Source of the DNA: Sporosarcina globispora
Lineage (GTDB): Bacteria; Bacillota; Bacilli; Bacillales; Cytobacillaceae
Direction of reading: 5' to 3'
Assembly: GCF_001274725.1 (NCBI RefSeq)
Contig: NZ_LGUF01000007.1
Span: 1,505,187-1,569,186, forward strand
DNA length: 64,000 nt
The position numbers were made by a program, and so were the translations under genes. Of this stretch, positions 18,233 to 27,137 are shown one piece after another; position 1 is the stretch's first letter, and every line of letters begins with the position of its first letter. The notes below the pieces were generated by a model. It saw only the letters and a program-made list of their open reading frames with translations. It made no database searches and was not told where the DNA came from.

Positions 18233-18318
18233 CTCCGAAACCTGATATGATTGCTGAAAGATTTTACATAAACAGCTAATAGATTTGATAAACAAACCAT
18301 ACAGGGAGTGGCGGAGAA

Positions 18319-19188
18319 ATGGAATATGTTATTTTGAACGGTGGTTTGATCGAACGCTCAGAAGCGAAAGTGGATATTGAGGATCGGGGCTATCAATTCG
18401 GTGATGGCGTTTATGAAGTGATCCGCGTCTATAACGGAAAAATGTTTACTGCCGATGAGCATCTTGAAAGACTGCTTGAGAGCGGAAAGAAAATAGAGCT
18501 GAACATTCCTTATTCCATAGGGCAGCTTAAACAGATGCTTGCAGAGATGATCGAGAGGAATAATCTTGAACTTGGAATTGTATATATGCAATTTTCAAGG
18601 GGAACTTCTCCAAGAAATCATGCTTATCCTGGTGCAGATGTTGCACCGGTGCTTACCGCCTATACCCGTGAAACCTCAAGGCCGGTTGAAAGCATGAGAA
18701 ATGGTGTTAAGGCTATTTTGATTGAAGATATTCGCTGGCTGCGCTGTGATATAAAGAGCCTGAATTTGCTTGGCAATATCATGGCGAAGCAAAAAGCAGC
18801 ACAAACGGGCTGCTTTGAAGCAATTCAGCACCGGGGGAATACAGTGACGGAGGGAAGTTCCTCCAATGTTGCAATTGTAAAGAATGGGAAACTATACACG
18901 CATCCTGCAACGAATCTGATCCTAAATGGCATTACCCGCCGTAAGATCAACGAGATCTGCACGGAAAATGGAGTAGCGCTTGAAGAGTCTGCTTTTACAA
19001 AGGATGATCTGCTGGACGCGGATGAAGTCTTTATGTCCAGTACATCAGCTGAAATTACTCCGATTACAGAGATTGAAGGAAAGCCAATTGGTAATGGAAG
19101 TCCTGGTCCCATTACAAATAAATTACAGAACCTTTTTGAAGAAGCAATTGAAAAACAGTGCGGCAGTTTGACGGTTAAAATTAGATAG
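18319..19188 (+). CDS. dat: D-amino acid aminotransferase
   Basis: 289 residues. A fold-type IV PLP enzyme that moves the amino group between D-alanine and 2-oxoglutarate, giving D-glutamate for the cell wall. The catalytic lysine is Lys146 in CDIKSLNLLGN; the RGYQFGDGVYEVIRVYNG start and the phosphate-binding SSTSAEITPI segment are characteristic. Placed after pepV, which can release D-Ala-containing dipeptides; this functional link is inference. Start ATG follows GGGAGTGGCGGAGAA. Confidence 0.95.
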   Translation: MEYVILNGGLIERSEAKVDIEDRGYQFGDGVYEVIRVYNGKMFTADEHLERLLESGKKIELNIPYSIGQLKQMLAEMIERNNLELGIVYMQFSRGTSPRNHAYPGADVAPVLTAYTRETSRPVESMRNGVKAILIEDIRWLRCDIKSLNLLGNIMAKQKAAQTGCFEAIQHRGNTVTEGSSSNVAIVKNGKLYTHPATNLILNGITRRKINEICTENGVALEESAFTKDDLLDADEVFMSSTSAEITPITEIEGKPIGNGSPGPITNKLQNLFEEAIEKQCGSLTVKIR

Positions 19189-19198
19189 TCCTAATACG

Positions 19199-19230
19199 AA
19201 AGACCCCAGGAGTAACACTGGGGTCTTTTA
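19199..19230. terminator. bidirectional terminator between dat and ytkP
   Basis: AAAGACCCCAG/CTGGGGTCTTTT stem-loop between convergent genes. Confidence 0.9.
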
Positions 19231-19236
19231 ACTTAC

Positions 19237-20169
19237 TTATTCAAACTGAAACAGATCGCTTGAAAGGTATCTTTCTCCAGTATCGCAAACGATGAATACA
19301 ACAACATCGTCCGGCTTTAGCCTTTTTGCAACCTGGATGGCAGCATAGCAGGCTGCTCCTGAGGATGGACCGACTAATATCCCTTCTTCTCTTGCCATTC
19401 TGCGCGTCGTATCATATGCTTCCTCATCCTTGATTTGATGGATTTCATCATAAACATCCGTATTAAGAATTTCCGGAACAAATCCGGGGCTTGTGCCGAC
19501 AAGCTTGTGTCTGCCAGGCTTTCCACCCGATAGGACAGGTGAGCCTTTAGGCTCCACAACATGTACTTCCAATCCAGTATAATGCTCTTTCAAAACTTCT
19601 CCTGTGCCGGTAATCGTGCCGCCAGTGCCTGCCGTGGCAACAAAGGCAGAAAGTGGTTTGCCGATTTCCTTCATGCCCTCAATAATTTCGACTGCAGTTG
19701 AATGGCGGTGTGCATCAGGGTTAGCGTTATTTTCAAATTGCATCGGCACAAAGCTGTTTGGAATTTCCTCAGCCAGTTCATTTGCTTTATTAATAGCACC
19801 GGGCATTTTGTCATCTCCAGGAGTCAGGACAACTTCTGCTCCATATGCTTTCAAAAGGTTGATGCGCTCTGCCGTCATGGTATCAGGCATAACCAGAATG
19901 GCCTTGTAGCCGCGTGCTGCTGCATTCATTGCAAGGCCGATGCCGGTGTTCCCGCTGGTTGGTTCAATAATGGTTGAACCTGGTTTCAATTTACCTGCTT
20001 TCTCAGCTTCGACAATCATATTATAAGCCGCGCGGTCTTTTACACTGCGGCTTGGATTGTAGAATTCAAGCTTCGCATAGATGCTTGCTCCATTTTCAGG
20101 GGCGAGCTTATTTAATTTAACAAGTGGAGTATCTCCAATTAAATCTGCGAGATTGTTTACAACTTTCAT
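19237..20169 (-). CDS. ytkP: cysteine synthase family protein (YtkP)
   Basis: 310 residues. A PLP-dependent beta-family enzyme that makes cysteine from O-acetylserine and sulfide. Lys44 (SRSVKDRAA) forms the Schiff base; PTSGNTGIGLA binds substrate and GTGGTITGTGE binds the PLP phosphate. It is one of several CysK paralogues in Bacillus, so the exact substrate could differ from CysK itself. Start ATG at 20169 follows GAAAGGGAGAGTCAG. It is monocistronic; the 220 bp upstream shows no recognisable S-box. Confidence 0.92.
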   Translation of the reverse strand: MKVVNNLADLIGDTPLVKLNKLAPENGASIYAKLEFYNPSRSVKDRAAYNMIVEAEKAGKLKPGSTIIEPTSGNTGIGLAMNAAARGYKAILVMPDTMTAERINLLKAYGAEVVLTPGDDKMPGAINKANELAEEIPNSFVPMQFENNANPDAHRHSTAVEIIEGMKEIGKPLSAFVATAGTGGTITGTGEVLKEHYTGLEVHVVEPKGSPVLSGGKPGRHKLVGTSPGFVPEILNTDVYDEIHQIKDEEAYDTTRRMAREEGILVGPSSGAACYAAIQVAKRLKPDDVVVFIVCDTGERYLSSDLFQFE

Positions 20170-20429
20170 CTGACTCTCCCTTTCAAATAAGACTGAACTT
20201 CATTACAGGCAAGTTTACTATTAATAAATTTTCTCTTTATTATTTTGTGATGGTCTGTTTAATTCCATCCTAACAAAGGAAATCTATAACTATTTATATC
20301 ATATCCATCATACTAAAACAGACTATTCCAATCAAATCAAAAGGAATTCGTAATAAGGGACAAACAGAAAGCATCTGCCAATTTTAACTGATGTTTGGTA
20401 AAATAAGTGAAAATATGGAGGGAAATCAA

Positions 20430-20996
20430 GTGAATACCCATTTTTTCTTTGCGTTGAAATTACCGGATGAAACAAAGATAAAAATTAAGGAATACTGTGG
20501 AAAATTAAGTGATAAGCTTCCTTTTAGCCGCTGGGTTCATCATGAGGACTATCATATTACATTAGCATTTCTTGGATCTGCACCAGAAGAAAAGCTGCAG
20601 AAAGCAGTCAAGCTTGTGGCTGACTCAATCAAAAACGAAAAGAGGTTTCCGCTCCATATCCACAAACTTGGAGTATTTGGAAAAAATGACGCTCCCAGAA
20701 TTTTCTGGTGTGGAACACAGCAGGACAAATATCTCGGCGAGCTGAGATCGAAGGTGTATACAGCATGTCAAGAAGCGGGCTTTGTATTGGAGACAAGACC
20801 ATTTAAATCTCATATAACATTGGCAAGAAAATGGGGCGGCACTCATCCATTTCAGGAAAGGATGCTGGACGTTAACAGTCCTTTTAAAGACGGTGCCCTT
20901 GAGTTTGAGGCAACAGAAGTCGTCCTATACCAGACCCATCTGGACAAAACACCAAAATATGAAAGTATAGCCATCTTTACGCTCACGGCGGAATAA
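20430..20996 (+). CDS. thpR: RNA 2',3'-cyclic phosphodiesterase (LigT/ThpR)
   Basis: 188 residues. A 2H phosphoesterase that opens 2',3'-cyclic phosphates on RNA. The two catalytic H-x-T-x motifs are HITLAFLG (about 43-50) and HITLARKW (about 128-135). A GTG start at 20430 is selected because GGAGGG lies 6 bases upstream; the in-frame ATG at 20391 has no ribosome site. It corresponds to B. subtilis ytlP and begins the ytlP-ytlQ-ytlR-pulA series. Confidence 0.92.
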   Translation: MNTHFFFALKLPDETKIKIKEYCGKLSDKLPFSRWVHHEDYHITLAFLGSAPEEKLQKAVKLVADSIKNEKRFPLHIHKLGVFGKNDAPRIFWCGTQQDKYLGELRSKVYTACQEAGFVLETRPFKSHITLARKWGGTHPFQERMLDVNSPFKDGALEFEATEVVLYQTHLDKTPKYESIAIFTLTAE

Positions 20997-21061
20997 AATA
21001 AATACATGCTCTAAATAAAAATGATAGATAGAAAGTTATATACGAAAGCAGGGCTAGGAGA

Positions 21062-22036
21062 ATGGGACAGTTAATTAAATTGCAGGATTATGTTTCACGT
21101 TACCAACAGGATATTTTTGTATATCCTTCCCGTTTTGTCAGGCTTAAAAAGCAGCAGTGGGAGAAATGGCATAAAGCATGGGAAACAAATGAAGCCTTTA
21201 ATCCAGAATCAGGGCTTCAGTATACAGCAAGCACGGCTGAATGGCCTGAGGAAGAAAAAAAGCCTCTAATTGGAAAGATCAAGGGGTTATTAAAGCGGGA
21301 AAAAAATGTAGAATTAGAGGAAAACGATGGTGCCGGGAATGAAGAGAAAAAGGAGGAAGATGTGCTTGAGTTTAAAGCATCCTTTGCTGTACGCCCAGAA
21401 ACAATTGAGAATTTAAAACACCAGTTTCTGGACCAGTTATACCGGTTCCAGCTGAAATGGGCAACCTCCACATTAACAGAAAAATCATTTCCCGATAAAT
21501 ATTACTTTTATGATGAAAAGCTAAAGTATTTTTTGCAGAGATATCCGGATACGTATCTTGTCATGTACAATCCGATCTTTTTGCTGAAAAAGGCACCGGT
21601 GGAAACGGAAACGCTTGTTATAAGCCCGACAGAAGTCTGGTGCATCAGCTTTTTGGAGGAAGAAGATTCAGCCGTATTCTCAGGTTCGAAAGATAGATTC
21701 TGGACGAAGAAGGGAAAAGATAAAGAAAGGAAGGTCCTGAATCCGCTGCTTGCATTAAATAGAACAGAAAAGATTGTCCGAAAAATATTTGAGATCCACT
21801 CTATTGAATTGCCGATTAAAAAAGCAGTACTTAGCCGAAATGGCTATATTGATTATCCGGCAGCTCCTGCAGATGTTCAGCTGATTGAGAAAAGGACCTA
21901 TGATCAATGGTTTCAGACAATGAGGAGCCAGCGTTCCCCTCTAAAGCATGCCCAGTTAAAAGGAGCACAGGCATTGCTTCAATATTGCCAGACTGCATCA
22001 GTCAAAAGACTAGAGTGGGAGAATAGGAATGAATGA
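21062..22036 (+). CDS. ytlQ: conserved protein YtlQ, function unknown
   Basis: 324 residues, soluble. A charged, poorly conserved segment rich in Glu and Lys (about 62-105) separates a short N-terminal region from a folded C-terminal half. The latter (ETLVISPTEVWCISFLEE, then NPLLALNRTEKIVRKIF) is weakly reminiscent of NERD/PD-(D/E)XK-type nuclease domains; I give that only as a hint. The ribosome site is close to the ATG (AGGAG with a very short spacer). It overlaps the lipid kinase gene by 8 bp, so both are co-translated. Confidence 0.78.
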   Translation: MGQLIKLQDYVSRYQQDIFVYPSRFVRLKKQQWEKWHKAWETNEAFNPESGLQYTASTAEWPEEEKKPLIGKIKGLLKREKNVELEENDGAGNEEKKEEDVLEFKASFAVRPETIENLKHQFLDQLYRFQLKWATSTLTEKSFPDKYYFYDEKLKYFLQRYPDTYLVMYNPIFLLKKAPVETETLVISPTEVWCISFLEEEDSAVFSGSKDRFWTKKGKDKERKVLNPLLALNRTEKIVRKIFEIHSIELPIKKAVLSRNGYIDYPAAPADVQLIEKRTYDQWFQTMRSQRSPLKHAQLKGAQALLQYCQTASVKRLEWENRNE

Positions 22037-22985
22037 TGAGTATAAGGTCCATAGCCCGGAAAAAATGATGTTCATCATCAACCCCCAGGCGAAAAATGGC
22101 TATTGCCTGAAAGTCTGGAAAAAGGTTGAGCAGGAGCTGAAAGAGAAAAATATTTCTTATTCAGCTGTCAGAACAGAATATCGCGGCCATGCCGGGGAAT
22201 TGGCTGAGTTTTATGCAAAAAAAGCGGGCGGACAAAGATTGTATCTTATTGCTGTGGGCGGGGATGGTACTGTTCATGAAGTCATGAATGGCTCGGCCAG
22301 GCATCAGAATGTAACAGTCGGATTTATTCCTGGCGGGTCGGGAAATGATTTCTCTCGGGGCTTTGGCATCCCTGAAGGACTTGCAGAATCTTTAAATGCC
22401 ATTATTAAGGGGAATTCTGTGAAAGCTGATCTCGGAATGATTAGGCACATAGATGGGAAAGAAACATATTTTATTAATAATATGGGTGCAGGGTTTGATG
22501 CACTGATTTCCCGGAAAGTAAACAGTTCAAAGATTAAGGGTATCTTAAATCAATTGTCCCTGGGGAAATTTATATACGCTCTCTTTCTTGTAAAAGAGCT
22601 GTTTACCTATAAATGCTTTGATCTTGAAATTGTCATTGATGGAAAAAAACATCTTTTTAAGTCCGCCTGGTTTATCACCATTTCCAATCAGCCTTTTTAT
22701 GGTGGCGGTATGAAGATTTCCCCGGATGCAAACCCTTTTGATGGAATTCTAAATGTCACGGTAGTCCACAATATATCAAGAATTAAACTTTTGTTTGTAT
22801 TTGTCTCTGTCTTCAAGGGTAAACATATTAGATTTAAAGAAGTCGCAGTTCTGCAGGGCCAAAATATCGGGATTCTCTCTTCACATCCAATCCCTGCTCA
22901 CGCGGATGGCGAAGTGTTGGACAGCATACCGAATTCAGTTTCTGTTTGCCCCAAAGGCCTTCCAATAATTTTAGGAAATGTTTAA
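22029..22985 (+). CDS. ytlR: diacylglycerol/lipid kinase family protein (YtlR)
   Basis: 318 residues. The DAGK catalytic domain is recognised from GGDGTVHEVMNG (nucleotide-binding loop), FIPGGSGNDFSRG and NNMGAGFDA. Unlike the essential DgkB, the YtlR subgroup has no settled substrate; a membrane lipid is expected. Its start lies inside the last codons of ytlQ, which indicates coupling. A short gap leads to the pullulanase gene. Confidence 0.9.
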   Translation: MNDEYKVHSPEKMMFIINPQAKNGYCLKVWKKVEQELKEKNISYSAVRTEYRGHAGELAEFYAKKAGGQRLYLIAVGGDGTVHEVMNGSARHQNVTVGFIPGGSGNDFSRGFGIPEGLAESLNAIIKGNSVKADLGMIRHIDGKETYFINNMGAGFDALISRKVNSSKIKGILNQLSLGKFIYALFLVKELFTYKCFDLEIVIDGKKHLFKSAWFITISNQPFYGGGMKISPDANPFDGILNVTVVHNISRIKLLFVFVSVFKGKHIRFKEVAVLQGQNIGILSSHPIPAHADGEVLDSIPNSVSVCPKGLPIILGNV

Positions 22986-23056
22986 GATGAATGATGATCT
23001 TAGAGTAACCCAGCTCTTATATTAACACCAGAGCAGGTAAAGGAGATGATTTCGGA

Positions 23057-25207
23057 ATGATAACGATTGAACGGACTTTCAATGGATACTTAGACGAAAT
23101 GCACATCATTACGATCATACTTCCTTACAGCTATCATCAAGGACGCTCTTCAGGATTCTCTCTCCTTTCAGATTTGGAAGAAGAGTTTCCTGTTGAAATA
23201 TTGAATAGCATGCCGATTGAGGATGCCATTAAATATACATGCAGAATTGACCATAAAATAGAATTCGGGAACCAATACTGGATAGCGGATGAATATGGCA
23301 CAAAAGCCGATCTGCAAATTGGTGCCGTTATACGAACAAGCGACTTTGATGAAAAGTTTTATTATGAAGGTCCGCTGGGGTTCGCGTACAGCAAAGAAAA
23401 GACGCAATTCAGGCTCTGGGCCCCGACAGCTGTAAAAGTGAAGCTGAAGCTTAAAGGAGTATTAGAGGAGGGTTTTGAGCTTATTCCGATGGCAAGAGAA
23501 GAGAAAGGAGTCTGGAGCTGTGAAGTAACAGGCGACCTGGATCGTTTTCTATATTCTTTTCTGGTATGTATTAACCTGGAATGGAAAGAAGCTGTTGACC
23601 CATACGCAGTTTCATCGGCTATAAATGGCCAATTCGGTGCTGTGGTCAATTTGGATAATACTAAAATAATCAAGCCTGAATTGCCGTCGCTTCTGCAGCC
23701 GACAGACGCCATCATTTATGAAACTCATATTAGGGATTTTTCCATTCATCCTGATAGCGGGGCAAAACGGAAAGGCCTTTATCTGGGAGCGGGCGAGATA
23801 AATACGGCCGGCAGGGATGGAGAGCCGACATGCCTTACATATGTAAAGCAGCTTGGCATTACTCACATTGAGTTTCTGCCATTCCATGACTTTGAAGGTG
23901 TGGATGAAAAAAGACCAAAAAATGAGTACAACTGGGGTTATAATCCGCTCCATTTCAATGTTCCGGAAGGAAGCTATTCTACAGATCCTTTAGATCCTTA
24001 TTCGCGGATCAGGGAATTGAAAGCCATGATTCAGGCTGTTCATTCACAGGGTCTTAGAGTCATTATGGACGTAGTGTATAACCATGTTTATATTCGCGAG
24101 CAATCTGCTTTTGAAAAAATCGTACCGGGCTATTTCTTCCGGCACAACGAATATGGAATGCCGTCAAATGGTACCGGAGTGGGGAATGATTTTGCTTCGG
24201 AAAGGTTAATGGCACAGAAATTTATACTTGATTCCGTGTCATATTGGATGAAGGAATATCAAATTGATGGGTTTAGATTTGATTTAATGGGAATCCTCGA
24301 TATCGAAACGATGAACAAGGTTCGCCAGAACGCGGAATCTATTGACCCGGATGTCATAATTATTGGTGAGGGCTGGGATTTAAATACACCGATACCTGAT
24401 GACCAAAAAGCAAGCATACGGAATCAGGAAAAATTGCCGGGAATCGGCCAATTCAATGACTGGTTTAGAGATTCCATCAAAGGCAGCACGTTTAATTTGT
24501 ATGATAAGGGATATGCATTAGGTAATGAGCATTATTATGAGGCGGCAAAGCAGGTACTGGCCGGAAGCATTGGTCTGGAAAAAAAGGAAAAGGGCATTTT
24601 CCTTTCCCCATCTCAATCTGTCAATTATGTGGAATCCCATGATAATCATACACTATGGGATAAAATACAGATTTGTTCTGAAAATGCGGATCCTAATGTG
24701 CAGAAAAGAAAGCACCGCTTAGCAACAGCGATGGTCCTCCTTTCACAGGGTATCCCATTTTTGCACAGCGGCCAGGAATTTTTTCGGACCAAAGAAGGAA
24801 ATGGAAACAGTTACCGTGCGCCAGACTCAATAAATAACCTGGACTGGGAGAGGAAATCCCGTTTTTCAGATAATGTACAATATATTAAAGGATTGATCAG
24901 CGTTAGAAAATCAATTCCTCTTTTTAGACTTGCGAATGCAGAACAGATCCGGGAATCCATGCAGTTCCTGGATATTCAGAAGCCGCTAATCGGATTTGTC
25001 CTGACCAGTACAGATCAAAATGCTGAATGGAACCATGCAGCCGTTATTTTTAATCCTTTAATGACAGAAGAAGAAATCAGTCTCCCGGAAGGCGATTGGG
25101 AATTGCTTGCGGATGAACATGCAGCAGGGACTTCCCCAATACGCAAGATTAACAGTGGGTTAGTAATGCCGCCAATATGTTCGTATATATTAGTTTGCAG
25201 GAAATAG
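23057..25207 (+). CDS. pulA: type I pullulanase
   Basis: 716 residues, no signal peptide, so intracellular. Cleaves alpha-1,6 branches in glycogen or maltodextrin. An N-terminal domain is followed by a CBM48-like segment (YSKEKTQFRLWAPTAVKVKLK) and the GH13 barrel. Type I pullulanase marker YNWGYNPLHFNVPEGSYS and the four GH13 regions are present: DVVYNHV, DGFRFDLMG (nucleophile Asp), GEGWD (acid Glu) and YVESHDNHTLWD (transition-state Asp). B. subtilis AmyX occupies the same place. Start ATG follows GGAGATGATTTCGG. Confidence 0.96.
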   Translation: MITIERTFNGYLDEMHIITIILPYSYHQGRSSGFSLLSDLEEEFPVEILNSMPIEDAIKYTCRIDHKIEFGNQYWIADEYGTKADLQIGAVIRTSDFDEKFYYEGPLGFAYSKEKTQFRLWAPTAVKVKLKLKGVLEEGFELIPMAREEKGVWSCEVTGDLDRFLYSFLVCINLEWKEAVDPYAVSSAINGQFGAVVNLDNTKIIKPELPSLLQPTDAIIYETHIRDFSIHPDSGAKRKGLYLGAGEINTAGRDGEPTCLTYVKQLGITHIEFLPFHDFEGVDEKRPKNEYNWGYNPLHFNVPEGSYSTDPLDPYSRIRELKAMIQAVHSQGLRVIMDVVYNHVYIREQSAFEKIVPGYFFRHNEYGMPSNGTGVGNDFASERLMAQKFILDSVSYWMKEYQIDGFRFDLMGILDIETMNKVRQNAESIDPDVIIIGEGWDLNTPIPDDQKASIRNQEKLPGIGQFNDWFRDSIKGSTFNLYDKGYALGNEHYYEAAKQVLAGSIGLEKKEKGIFLSPSQSVNYVESHDNHTLWDKIQICSENADPNVQKRKHRLATAMVLLSQGIPFLHSGQEFFRTKEGNGNSYRAPDSINNLDWERKSRFSDNVQYIKGLISVRKSIPLFRLANAEQIRESMQFLDIQKPLIGFVLTSTDQNAEWNHAAVIFNPLMTEEEISLPEGDWELLADEHAAGTSPIRKINSGLVMPPICSYILVCRK

Positions 25208-25333
25208 AGGAGCAGAACGGCCTGGTTCACACTATTTTCTGCAAACATTATCCTTAAATAGAAAATACTGATGGTTAGACTTGGGAAATTGCCATTTTTT
25301 CTGATGATATTCCGTAAACCTAAATAGATGGAC

Positions 25334-25362
25334 TTGACGAAAAAAGCCAGTAAGAATAAAAT
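25334..25362 (+). promoter_or_regulatory. sigma-A promoter ahead of a very short terminated transcript
   Basis: TTGACG (25334-25339), 17 bp, TAAAAT (25357-25362). The predicted start near 25369 is only a few bases before a hairpin terminator (25373-25412), so a transcript of about 45 nt is expected unless there is readthrough. No ORF follows the promoter before the hairpin. Confidence 0.55.
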
Positions 25363-25372
25363 TTATAAAGAT

Positions 25373-25412
25373 GGCTATTGTGAGAAACTTACATCAATAG
25401 CTCTTTTTTTAT
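25373..25412 (+). terminator. intrinsic terminator right after the 25334 promoter
   Basis: GGCTATTG (25373-25380) pairs with CAATAGCT (25395-25402) around a 14-base loop and is followed by seven T then ATTTT. Confidence 0.75.
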
Positions 25413-25419
25413 TTTAAGA

Positions 25420-25605
25420 TGCCAATACGGTGTTGATTTTGTATTCGCCTGTTTACCTATGCGGTATAGGTGCTTTACTTGATTAACCTGATAAACACCC
25501 TTATATTTGTGAGAATGCATTATAGTCGCATTACTATGCAACGGCCTTTTAGCGGCCATGGCAAAATAAGCCTTGCTGCAAAACCAAGGCTTATTTTTCA
25601 ACTAT
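25420..25605 (+). ncRNA. candidate structured small RNA with its own promoter and terminator
   Basis: This 186-bp stretch has no credible coding content but several hairpins in a row: ACCTAT/ATAGGT (within 25450-25470), GGTG.TTTA/TAAACACC, AATGC/GCATT, GGCC/GGCC, and a strong terminator AAATAAGCCTTG/CAAGGCTTATTTTT (about 25563-25600). A sigma-A-like promoter inside it, TTGATT (25479-25484), 17 bp, TATATT (25502-25507), would give an RNA of roughly 90 nt ending at that terminator. The family is not recognised. The rest of 25208-25849 is R1 repeat copy c. Confidence 0.45.
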
Positions 25606-25624
25606 ATATTTTTAAAACTTCGAG

Positions 25625-25812
25625 AACTGTCTAGCGCAAGCAGCCTACCCCCTCGAGGTCACAATCCGGTCCATCCGAAAAGGCAAAGGACGCCTTTCCG
25701 GGAGGCCCGTCTTGTGTTTGATGCCCACAGGATGTGGGTCATGCAGACGTTGCCACAGGACGTGGCGATCTTAGTCTGCGTTCCTTCAGTGGGCAAGGCA
25801 CTTACGCTTATC
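25625..25812 (+). repeat. R1 interspersed repeat, long form, copy c
   Basis: Starts CTGTCTAGCGCAAGCAGCC and ends GGCAAGGCACTTACGCTTAT. It shares with copy b the ATGCAGACGTTGCC.CAGGA block, missing from the short copies. It is 38 bp before the ytmP start codon. Confidence 0.82.
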
Positions 25813-25849
25813 TACAACAAATGGCTTACTAAATTGCAGGTGAACAATT

Positions 25850-26623
25850 TTGGAACATTTATTTGGACATGACTGGGAGATTGTTCCCGCCGGAGGGGCG
25901 ACTGGGGAAGCCTTTTATGCAAAGCACGAAGAGCAGAGGCTATTTTTAAAAAGAAACTCTTCTCCTTTCCTGGCGGTTCTGTCTGCGGAAGGAATCGTCC
26001 CGAAACTGATCTGGACAAAAAGAATGGAAAATGGGGACGTTATAACAGCACAGCAATGGATGAATGGAAGAGAGCTTAAAGCTGCTGACATGAACCAGGA
26101 AAGCGTGGCAAAGCTTTTGAGGAAGATCCATTCCTCAAAGCCGCTGCTTGGTATGCTGACAAGAATGGGGAAGTCTCCGCTGCAGCCTGAAACCCTTTTG
26201 CATTTAATTGAGGAAGAACTGGATAGTGATCTCAAAGAGCAGACTGCAGTTATTCAATCAGTCGATTTCCTGAAAAAAGAGGTTTCACATATCCGCCGCG
26301 AGGAAAATACGGTGTGCCATTGCGATGTAAATCATAACAACTGGCTGCTTTCTGAAAACAACCAGCTGTACCTGATTGATTGGGATGGAGCCATGATAGC
26401 GGATCCAGCTATAGATCTGGGTATGCTTTTGTATTGGTACATTCCGAAAGAAGAATGGCTCAATTGGCTTGAGAGGTATGGCATCGAATTGACAGATGAT
26501 TTAAGGCTTCGCATGAAATGGTATGTGATTGCCCAGACTTTGACGTCTATCCAATGGCATAAAAGCAAATTCAGGTACCAGGAAATGGACAAGTGGCTTT
26601 CCTACCTGGATGAGCTTCTTTAA
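25850..26623 (+). CDS. ytmP: aminoglycoside/choline-kinase-like phosphotransferase (YtmP)
   Basis: 257 residues, a protein-kinase-like fold of the APH family. The catalytic loop HCDVNHNNWL and the metal-binding LIDWDGA follow the canonical order; a lysine in RLFLKRN likely contacts ATP. The phosphorylated substrate is unknown. The start is TTG at 25850, with AGGTGA at a normal distance. It is the gene between pullulanase and trmB in B. subtilis. Convergent with the next gene, three bases apart. Confidence 0.88.
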   Translation: MEHLFGHDWEIVPAGGATGEAFYAKHEEQRLFLKRNSSPFLAVLSAEGIVPKLIWTKRMENGDVITAQQWMNGRELKAADMNQESVAKLLRKIHSSKPLLGMLTRMGKSPLQPETLLHLIEEELDSDLKEQTAVIQSVDFLKKEVSHIRREENTVCHCDVNHNNWLLSENNQLYLIDWDGAMIADPAIDLGMLLYWYIPKEEWLNWLERYGIELTDDLRLRMKWYVIAQTLTSIQWHKSKFRYQEMDKWLSYLDELL

Positions 26624-26626
26624 TTT

Positions 26627-26905
26627 TTATGAAAATTGGTCAATTTCCTGAACCCATTGTGATAATTCATTCTGATGCGATTCGATATGACTATCCAATT
26701 GGGAAGAATTGATCCCGTGCTGACTGTATTCATAAATTTCTTCTAATACAGTTTTTACGTTTTGATTAATGTTCCCGTTTATCATTAACGATTTTACCAG
26801 ACGTTCCAATTGTTCACATTCAGAAATTGAGCCACAGCAATCTGTCTGATGATTGCTTAAAATATCCTTTAATAAATTTAATTGATCCTGGTGTCCAAGC
26901 GGCAT
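26627..26905 (-). CDS. ytzH: YtzH-like protein
   Basis: 92 residues, acidic, soluble, function unknown. The N-terminus PLGHQDQLNLLKDIL and a CCGS..ECEQLERL segment match the YtzH family. The ATG at 26905 has AGAAAGGGTG upstream with ideal spacing, so a longer 109-residue version is not favoured. It lies between ytmP and trmB, as in B. subtilis, on the opposite strand. Its end nearly abuts ytmP, with no terminator between the two genes. Confidence 0.83.
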   Translation of the reverse strand: MPLGHQDQLNLLKDILSNHQTDCCGSISECEQLERLVKSLMINGNINQNVKTVLEEIYEYSQHGINSSQLDSHIESHQNELSQWVQEIDQFS

Positions 26906-27137
26906 GATAAACACCCTTTCTTTTTGAATCTGAAGATAACGGCAAAAGGAATTCACCTTTAGGTTGTGGATTCCTTTTTTATTTATTCATGGATGGTATG
27001 TAATTTAGGTGTTCCAATGCCAATGGGTTAAACTATAAATGAGGGATGATCTATTTAGTACATCCCATAAAATTAAAGTTGCAACACCGCAAGCGGCATG
27101 ATATTGTTTGAAAGATATTAATTTTAGGAGTGTCAAT

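Noticed and set aside
25389..25601. 70-codon minus-strand frame in the pulA-ytmP gap
   Set aside because: It runs through several hairpins and both terminators, has no ribosome site and a composition without protein-like features.
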